Assembly (NCBI GenBank): GCA_917880885.1
Contig: OU862928.1
Span: 13,783,721 to 13,847,720, forward strand
Direction of reading: 5' to 3'
DNA length: 64,000 nucleotides
Origin: Limnephilus marmoratus
Lineage: Eukaryota; Arthropoda; Insecta; Trichoptera; Limnephilidae
Positions within the stretch are counted from its first letter, which is position 1, and each line of letters opens with the position of its first letter. The notes under the pieces are model-generated. The model ran no database searches, was not told the DNA's origin, and saw nothing but the letters and a program-made list of their open reading frames with translations. This document shows, piece after piece, positions 56,829 through 64,000 of this stretch. The position numbers were made by a program, and so were the translations under genes.

Positions 56829-59315
56829 TAGGTAGGAGTGAATTATTTTTTTTCACTGGACCGTAATGTAAGAGTAAAAATTTGGTGCCTTTTAGGTTCA
56901 ATTTAAGCCATGTAAAATATTATAATTTTATTTTCAGGATAACTGCCTCCGCAACAGCATTGAATTTATGAAAATAGTCGGTTTTACACTCTAATTGGAA
57001 GTCATATTTATGTACGATATTTTTGAATAAACATACTAATTCTTATCAAGAAAGTTTACTTGATATAATATAGATTCGACACAAAATAAAAAGAAGTTCG
57101 AATTTGTGTTTTATAATTTAAATAAAGGGGAGAGAGGAAGCGCGGTAGGTGGTACTTAGCTTGCTTGCACTTGTCGCGTCGCGCGTCGACAGTGCTCTAT
57201 TTGTTCGTGACTCGGATCAGTCGCACGCTCGTTTGTTGTTAAAATTACGTTCGATATTCTTTCGTGGCAACTATGCAAAGAACTCGGAGTGTATTCAAAT
57301 GTCCTTTATTTGGTTATGTTTGTGAGATGAAAGAGAACGTTCTACCTACTTACGAAGATGTAGTGAAATACTTGAGTGGACGAGACATCAACTGATATTG
57401 CAATCAGAAACTGCAAAAGAACCAATTTTTGATAAGATAGCAGATATAGTAATGTCGAAATTGAAAATATATGGTACACTGCATCTTTTCCTACATTGAC
57501 GCGAACAAGGATCGTTCGAATGTTGAAATTTGATATTTCCACTTTAAATGATATCATCATATCATTTAAAGTGAAAAAACCTACTCAAGTCTATCAAAAG
57601 GCTCTCCCTGGACAAGTTAAATAGTTTTCAGAAAAGCAGTAAGATACTTTTTGATATTTCAGTATGCAAGTGCAAAGCATTCGCTCAATGTATATATCTT
57701 AAGGATAAAAATGTTCCCAAACAAGAGCAAACTTTTTTGACCAATCAAAGAACGTCTCGGGTAATGGTAATCAGCGGAATCGACGTAACTGCTACAAAGA
57801 AGTTGCAAAAGACTCTAAAAAAAGAACCTATCTCACTGATTCAAGAGCCGGGATCCATTTACATGGGATACGTGGTACCTGATGTTGGTACAGCAAAAGA
57901 AATAGATATCGTGATAACAGGGTTTCTGTTACATAAAGAAGTTTCCCAAGATAGAATTATGGCAATTGATTGTGATGGTATGAATGTTAATACTGGAAAG
58001 TGTGCTGGAATTATAAGACTGCTTGAGAAAAGGCTACAAAAACCCCTTCAGTGGATAATTTTTTTGCTCCACATGAATGAACTGCCTTTGAGACATCTAT
58101 TTCTTCATCTCGATGGGTGTACTTCGGGACCTAAATCTTATATTGGTCCACTGGGAAAATCACTGGAAACCTGTAAAAAGCTGCCTGTTAAAAATTTTGA
58201 ACGCATCGTAGGTCAAATGCTACCAGAAATGGTCAGACCAACAGAACTTGTATAAAATTATCTCGGCGGTAGTTTCAGATGCATTTCCAGAAGACCTAGG
58301 CAATAAATTTCCAGAAAAACTATCACATGCCCGTTGGATCACCGAAGACTAAGTTTGTATGTATCTACTGGAGAACCATCTGAAAATTTTAAAACTCTGG
58401 CTACTTTTGTGGTCAAAGTTTACGCACCGTTTTGGTTCTCAATTAAAAATAAACCATCATGCAAACATGGCACCTGTAATCTGTTCAATATTATAAAGGC
58501 CTCCAGATACTTGCCAGAAATATTTAAAAGTATTTCTGGCATCCAAAGAAACGGCTACTTTGCGCATCCTGAAGGGATTCTTCTTGCGATGATAACAGAT
58601 GATAAAAAACATGTTAGAGAGCTGGCAGCCCTACTAAAGGCTCGCAGTACTACTCAACCTCCAACACCTAGACTGTTTCAAGTGCCATTGATAGATTTTA
58701 ATGCTTCTACGTGTATTGATTTAATAAATTGGCAGGAAAACTTAACCGAACCACCGATTTTCAAAAACTTATTGGACTAGGAAATTCAGAATGTCGTGGA
58801 ATCTGGTGGTGAAAACGAACTATTGTTTATAAGGCTTACCTGCCATACCCAAGCTGTTGAAAGAGCTTTAAAGAATACAACAGAGGCTTCCATTTCTCAG
58901 TGGATAAGAAATTCGCGATTAGGTGCAATAAATGCGAAGCTGGAATCGCGAAATCAAATGCCTAAATTTGAAACGAAACAGGATTTTAAACCTAAATAAT
59001 AAATGTATTATTTTTCGAGTTTGTTTCAAATTCAATTTTTTTTTACAGCGATGCCTTAATAAATATCTTAATTATATATTGTTTATCATTTAACACCTAC
59101 TTACCACTAAATTAATCACAATGTATCGCCTTATAAACTTTAAACTTTTTTACCCTAATTTTCAATTTTTGAAGTCACTGCGGAGACAGAAGATCTTAAT
59201 CAAATGAAATGAAAAATCCCACGTATTTTTACTTTAACATAAGGCATAAATCCCCCCTTCTTAGAACTCTGAATCGTTAAAATTTTTTTTTTTCATACAC
59301 CCGTGCTCCACCCTA
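56829..59315 (+). mobile_element. DNA transposon with perfect 8-bp duplication and empty site
   Basis: CCGAACAC flanks the element at 56821-56828 and 59316-59323. The uninterrupted twin LINE has a single CCGAACAC at 61769-61776, which proves a 2487-bp insertion. The ends are TAGGTAGGAG and, read inward on the right, TAGGGTGGAG. The 8-bp duplication and TAGGG-type end suggest hAT or a related superfamily. One broken transposase-like gene is inside. A 15-bp perfect inverted repeat lies at 57540-57573. Confidence 0.92.
57640..58999 (+). pseudogene. Transposase-like gene of unnamed family, broken
   Basis: Frames 57737-58255, 58334-58780 and 58796-58999 are parts of one protein, with more before 57737 (a cysteine-rich stretch at about 57650-57700 in another frame). 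Recognisable segments: TNQRTSRVMVISGIDVTATK, MAIDCDGMNVNTGKCAGIIR, LLHMNELPLRHLFLHLDG, NGYFAHPEGILLAM, and the C-terminal LTCHTQAVERALKNTTEAS. I recall related open frames as repeated uncharacterised genes in insect genomes. The conserved DCDG acid and the H-T-Q-x-V-E-R near the end could be parts of an RNase H-like site. Frameshifts near 58255-58334 and a stop at 58778-58780 kill it. Confidence 0.7.
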
Positions 59316-60027
59316 CCGAACACATTACCTATTTAAATAATAAAATTAAAAAACTAAGTTATTTTTTCAAATCTATCAGGAATGTCCTCATTAAAAATGA
59401 CTTAATCAAGATTTACATGGCTCTCTGCCAATCACTGTTAGAATACGGTATTATCGGATGGGGCAGTGCAAATAAAAACATACTAAATCCACTAATTAAA
59501 ACTCAAAAAGCCATAATTAAAATTATCCTGAAAGTTCCTGTAAGAACTAGCACTGACGAAATCTTCAACAATCTTAACATCATGTCAATTAAACAACTAT
59601 ATTCTAAAACTATACTAATTTACATGCATAAGTACAAAACCCAAGAAATAACAACTGACACGTACATTAGAAACACTAGATCTCATGGTCAAAAACATAT
59701 CCAACAAGTAACTGCTAACACAACATTTGGGCAAAAAAGCTTCTTATATTATGGCATTAAACTCTACAATAAAATACCACTCTCACTCAAAAACCTCAAC
59801 ATTATAACATTTAAATTTCAAATAAAAAGCTGGATACTAAATCTAGGGAGATCAGAAATAGAAAATATACTGAAATCAAATACAGACTAAAACCGAATCT
59901 AGTGAACTGAATTATAAAAAAAAAACACTTTCTTCTTTACTTTATAATTATTAAAAAAAATACTTCATGATATATGTTATGTCAAATTCATATTATTCTT
60001 ATAATTAAATTATAATATGTAAATGAA

Positions 60028-60057
60028 ATCCTCAGCACGGGAGATCCCAGTGAGGAT
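60028..60057 (+). other. 3'-terminal RNA hairpin of group B LINE, copy 4
   Basis: ATCCTC pairs with GAGGAT around an 18-nt loop that itself can form GGG with CCC. The twin copy has the same at 62483-62512. The stem is shorter (six pairs) than in copies 1 to 3. Confidence 0.7.
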
Positions 60058-60358
60058 ATCATTATCTCTATTTGTTATTAAGAAATGAAGACAATAAATC
60101 ATTATTATTTTTATTATTAATCATTTTTAAATTAAGTTTGTCTATTTGAATTCGATTTTGTTTTCGTGAATGCGTGAATAAATGCGAATCTTATTGGTTG
60201 GAAACAATCCACAAATTTGAATGGAAGGCACTTCTAGAGTTATGATTATATTCTTTATTTTATGTTATGAGCCCTGCAAGAAATCAATGGAAAAAAGTAA
60301 TATGTTTGAAATGAAGATAAACCACGGGGAAAGCTTATGAATACATAATTTATTTTAG

Positions 60359-60565
60359 TTACATGCGAACTGAAGACATCCAATTCTGTAAACTTCATGT
60401 GCAACGATTCTACCTCTTCACCCATACCTTGCCCAAATAAGATAGTTGATGGGAAAACCATTTACATTACTTGTAAGCAAGGTTACAGCCGCGTTGAAGG
60501 AACGAACCAGGGGATAACCTGCAGAGGCGGCCAGTGGGACAAACCCATACCCTCGTGCTCTGCAA
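60359..60565 (+). CDS. Tandem array exon 9 (Val type)
   Basis: Open, phase 1-1, normal splice sites. SNSVNF, PIPCPNK, VEGTNQG, ends CSA. It begins the second copy of the two-exon block: the following intron again has GAACTCCGATTTG and TAGATAATCTAGATATATG. Confidence 0.9.
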
Positions 60566-60834
60566 GTAAGTCAAATGCTCAGTTCAATCATTTTTAAATT
60601 CAGTTCGTCTATTTGAACTCCGATTTGTTTTCGTGAATGCCTGAATAAATGCGAATCTTATTTGTTGGAAATAATTCACAAATTTGAATGGAAGGCACTT
60701 CTAGATAATCTAGATATATGATTATATTCTTTATTTTATGTTAATAGCCCTGCAAAAAATCAATGGAAAAAAGTCATATGTATTAAATGAAGATAAACCA
60801 CGGGGAAAGCTTATGAATACGTAATTTATTTTAG

Positions 60835-61041
60835 TTACATGCGAACTGAAGACATCCAATTCTGAAAACTTCATGTGCAACGATTCTACCTCTTCACCCA
60901 TACCTTGCCCAAATAAGATAGTTGATGGGAAAACCATTTACATTACTTGTAAGCAAGGTTACAGCCGCGTTGAAGAAATGAACCAGGGGATAACCTGCAG
61001 AGGCGGCCAGTGGGACAAACCCATACCCTCGTGCTCTGCAA
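60835..61041 (+). CDS. Tandem array exon 10 (Glu type)
   Basis: Open, phase 1-1. SNSENF and VEEMNQG, ends CSA. The LINE twin starts 25 bp after its donor, at exactly the same intron base as after exon 8. Confidence 0.9.
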
Positions 61042-61065
61042 GTAAGTCAAATACTCAGTTCAATC

Positions 61066-62570
61066 GACTACCTTGAATCAAATAAACTATTATCACCAAA
61101 ACAATTTGGTTTCAGAAAAAATCTAGGAACATCAAACGACATAGCCTTAGTAATTGAATATATTAAAAATTCTCTAGACTCACATACAAAATGCATTGGC
61201 ATATTTTTCGACCTTTCTAAAGCCTTCGACACAATAAATCACTCACATCTTTTTGAAAAACTAGAGAACATAGGGATTACTGATAATGAACTGATATTTT
61301 TTAAAAGTTATATGGGAAATAGAAAGCAAACTGTGATCCTTAACAATATAACCAGTGAGTGTATTGATGTCGAATTCGGGGTGCCCCAAGGAAGTATTCT
61401 GGGTCCGATTCTGTTCCTTATTTACATTAATGACTTATGCCACATAGAATGTGAAGGAGAAATCATCAATTTTGCGGTTGATGCTGTTCTCCTAATAAAT
61501 GGGAATAATTGGACAGAAACATTTAAGAAAGCAGAAGACACACTTAATAGGATTAAAAAATGGCTAGACTACCATTCACTTACACTTAATGCTAATAAAA
61601 CCAAATTCATCACTTTCAAAATAAAAAATAAGAAAAATTTTGAAGAAAACCTGAAATTGAAAATTCATAGCCCGCATCACTTAAATGAGAATTGTAATTG
61701 TCCCTCATTAGAAAACGTTGACCATATAACGTATCTGGGTCTAAAAATTGACCAAAACTTAAAATGGACCGAACACATTACCTATTTAAATAATAAAATT
61801 AAACAACTAAGTTATTTTTTCAAATCTATCAGGAATGTCCTCATTAAAAATGACTTAATCACGATTTACATGGCTCTCTGCCAATCACTGTTAGAATACG
61901 GTATTATCGGATGGGGCAGTGCAAATAAAAACATACTAAATCCACTAATTAAAACTCAAAAAGCCATAATGAAAATTATCCTGAAAGTTCCTGTAAGAAC
62001 TAGCACTGACGAAATCTTCAACAATCTTAACATCATGTCAATTAAACAACTATATTCTAAAACTATACTAATTTACATGCATAAGTACAAAACCCAAGAA
62101 ATAACAACTGACACGTACATTAGAAACACTAGATCTCATGGTCAAAAACATATCCAACAAGTAACTGCTAACACAACATTTGGGCAAAAAAGCTTCTTAT
62201 ATTATGGCATTAAACTCTACAATAAAATACCACTCTCACTCAAAAACCTCAACATTATAACATTTAAATTTCAAATAAAAAGCTGGATACTAACTCTAGG
62301 GAGATCAGAAATAGAAAATATACTGAAATCAAATACAGACTAAAACCGAATCTAGTGAACTGAATTATAAAAAAAAACACTATCTTATTAACTTTATAAT
62401 TAGTAAAAAAAATACTACATGATATAATATGTTATGTCAAATTCATATTATTCTTATAATTAAATTATAATATGTAAATTAAATCCTCAGCACGGGAGAT
62501 CCCAGTGAGGATATCATTATCTCTATTTGTTATTAAGAAATGAAGACAATAAATCATTATTATTATTATT
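61066..62570 (+). mobile_element. Group B LINE copy, uninterrupted twin
   Basis: A single frame is open from 61066 to 62343: FGFRKNLGTSNDI, FFDLSKAFDTINH, FGVPQGSILGPILF, NFAVDAVLL, CNCPSLENVDHITYLG, EYGIIGWGSANK, NTRSHGQ, TTFGQKSF. The catalytic FADD is FAVD, so the polymerase should be dead although the frame is open; the twin shares this. It is 5'-truncated at DYLESNKLLS. The tail is ATTATTATTATTATT. It holds the single CCGAACAC that serves as empty site for the neighbouring transposon. Confidence 0.92.
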
Positions 62571-62811
62571 AATCATTTTTAAATTAAGTTTGTCTATTTG
62601 AATTCGATTTTGTTTTCGTGAATGCGTGAATAAATGCGAATCTTATTGGTTGGAAACAATCCACAAATTTGAATGGAAGGCACTTCTAGAGTTATGATTA
62701 TATTCTTTATTTTATGTTATGAGCCCTGCAAGAAATCAATGGAAAAAAAGTAATATGTTTTAAATGAAGATAAACCACGGGGAAAGCTTATGAATACATA
62801 ATTTATTTTAG

Positions 62812-63018
62812 TTACATGCGAACTGAAGACATCTAATTCTGTAAACTTCATGTGCAACGATTCTACCTATTCACCCATACCTTGCCCAAATAAGATAGTT
62901 GATGGGAAAACCATTTACATTACTTGTAAGCAAGGTTACAGCCGCGTTGAAGGAACGAACCAGGGGATAACCTGCAGAGGCGGCCAGTGGGACAAACCCA
63001 TACCCTTGTGCTCTGCAA
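62812..63018 (+). CDS. Tandem array exon 11 (Val type)
   Basis: Open, phase 1-1. SNSVNF, CNDSTYS (Tyr), VEGTNQG and IPLCSA, where Leu replaces the Ser next to the last Cys. The following intron has the TAGATAATCTAGATATATG mark. Confidence 0.9.
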
Positions 63019-63287
63019 GTAAGTCAAATGCTCAGTTCAATCATTTTTAAATTCAGTTCGTCTATTTGAACTCCGATTTGTTTTCGTGAATGCCTGAATA
63101 AATGCGAATCTTATTTGTTGGAAATAATTCACAAATTTGAATGGAAGGCACTTCTAGATAATCTAGATATATGATTATGTTCTTTATTTTATGTTATGAG
63201 CCCTGCAAAAAATCAATGGAAAAAAGTAATATGTATTAAATGAAGACAAACTACGGGGAAAGCTTATGAATGCAAAATTTATTTTAG

Positions 63288-63494
63288 TTACATGCGAACT
63301 GAAGACATCCATTTCTGTAAACTTCATGTGCAACGATTCTTCCTCTTCACCCATACCTTGCCCAAATAAGATAGTTGATGGGAAAACCATTTACACTACT
63401 TGTAAGCAAGGTTACAGCCGCGTTGAAGAAATGAACCAGGGGATAACCTGCAGAGGCGGCCAGTGGGACAAACCCATACCCTCGTGCTCTGCAA
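63288..63494 (+). CDS. Tandem array exon 12
   Basis: Open, phase 1-1. SISVNF, CNDSSSS, IYTTC (Thr for Ile) and VEEMNQG; ends CSA. It takes the second place of a two-exon block, but no LINE follows it. Its upstream intron end is altered (TGAATGCAAAATTTATTTTAG). Confidence 0.9.
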
Positions 63495-63754
63495 GTAAGT
63501 CAAATACTCAGTTCAATCATTTTTAAATTAAGTTTGTCTATTTGAATTCGATTTTGTTTTCGTGAATGCGTGAATATATGCGAATCTTATTTGTTGGAAA
63601 CAATCCACAAATTTGAATGGAAGGCACTTCTAGAGTTATGATTATATACTTTATTTTATGTTAGGAGCCCTGCAAGAAATAAAGGGAAAAAAGTAATTTG
63701 TTTTAAATGAAGATAAACCACGGGGAAAGCTTATGAATACATAATTTATTTTAG

Positions 63755-63961
63755 TTACATGCGAACTGAAGACATCCAATTCTGTAAACTTCATGTGCAA
63801 CGATTCTACCTCTTCACCCATACCTTGCTCAAATAAGATTGTTGATGGGAAAACCATTTACATTACTTGTAAGCAAGGTTACAGCCGCGTTGAAGGAACG
63901 AACCAGGGGATAACCTGCAGAGGCGGCCAATGGGACAAACCCATACCCTCGTGCTCTCCAA
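63755..63961 (+). CDS. Tandem array exon 13
   Basis: Open, phase 1-1, donor GTAAGT. SNSVNF, PIPCSNK, VEGTNQG, ends CSP, like exons 3 to 5. The window ends in the intron after it; the repeat pattern is still running. Confidence 0.9.
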
Positions 63962-64000
63962 GTAAGTCAAATGCTCAGTTCAATCATTTTTAAATTCAGT

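Larger units (their letters stand above)
56113..60118 (+). mobile_element. Group B LINE copy, split by a DNA transposon
   Basis: LINE sequence occupies 56113-56828 and 59316-60118. The first part reads FGFRKNLGTSNAI, FLDLSKAFDTINH, FGVPQGSILGPILF, then NFAVDAVLL where an active element has FADDT. An extra five bases near 56552 shift the frame. The second part carries MALCQSLLEYGIIGWG and NTRSHGQ. The tail is CATTATTATT-like. It is the twin of 61066-62570 and sits at the same place in an array intron, so the two share one insertion event. The 3' hairpin is at 60028-60057. Confidence 0.92.
52500..64000 (+). repeat. Tandem exon array, 13 visible units of 467-476 bp
   Basis: Each unit is one 207-bp exon plus about 260 bp of intron. 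Starts are 52597, 53065, 53533, 54001, 54468, 54939, 55406, 55882, 60359, 60835, 62812, 63288 and 63755. Spacings are 468, 468, 468, 467, 471, 467 and 476 before the first LINE; 476 inside the next two pairs; 467 at the end. Introns are as similar as exons. Two gaps are group B LINE copies. The array continues past the window, so the copy number is a minimum. Confidence 0.95.

Noticed and set aside
53438..63857. Repeated minus-strand frames of 65-68 codons (MVFPSTILF type) across the array
   Set aside because: They are the reverse-strand shadow of the exons and recur only because the array repeats.
52500..64000. CRISPR-like direct repeats
   Set aside because: The unit is 468 bp with exon and intron structure in animal DNA; there are no short repeats with unique spacers.

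Overview
The window is animal, almost certainly insect, nuclear DNA. It is AT-rich, with introns bounded by GT and AG, and packed with insect-type mobile elements: BEL/Pao, Jockey/CR1-like and RTE-like LINEs, mariner, pogo, hAT, a Helitron, MITEs and tRNA-derived SINEs. Nothing bacterial or viral-genomic is present. No free-standing intact gene is visible. The only supported host coding sequence is a set of plus-strand exons spread from 4.2 kb to the window end. The order or species cannot be named from the sequence.

Host gene: two ordinary four-cysteine sushi (CCP) exons lie at 4235-4432 and 12140-12345, joined by a phase 2 intron. A six-cysteine sushi-like exon follows at 12767-12952 (phase 1 in and out). 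Then come fifteen exons of one further six-cysteine type, each exactly 207 bp (69 codons) and phase 1-1: two diverged ones (29473-29679, 47254-47460) and thirteen nearly identical ones in a tandem array from 52.6 kb to the end, repeating every 467-476 bp. The array runs off the window. The layout (two sushi modules, then a six-cysteine 'Wonton-like' module) recalls insect modular serine proteases (HP14/MSP) that start the prophenoloxidase/Toll cascade, but no protease domain or start codon lies in the window, so that identity is inference.

Introns: 1-1.5 kb is the 3' end of a BEL/Pao element. 6.3-12.0 kb is a pogo-like transposon holding a nearly intact LINE, a 236-bp palindrome and a MITE. 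13.1-18.4 kb is a transposon with an 8-bp target duplication holding another LINE and MITEs. 18.8-20.0 kb is a mariner. 20.4-35.2 kb is a pile of SINE and LINE copies with a Helitron. 36.3-45.2 kb is a minus-strand BEL/Pao split by a LINE. 45.3-50.4 kb holds a duplicated LINE piece, a hAT remnant, more LINE and SINE sequence, and a dead copy of the third host exon. 51-52.5 kb is another LINE piece.

History readable from nesting: exon duplication made the array; a dead LINE entered one array intron; a two-exon block carrying that LINE was duplicated; later an element with an 8-bp target duplication landed in one LINE copy, leaving the other as its empty site. The strongest points for follow-up are the homogeneous expanding exon array, the covarying 3' hairpins of two LINE groups, a possible hammerhead-ribozyme palindrome, and transposons with paralogous empty sites inside the same window.
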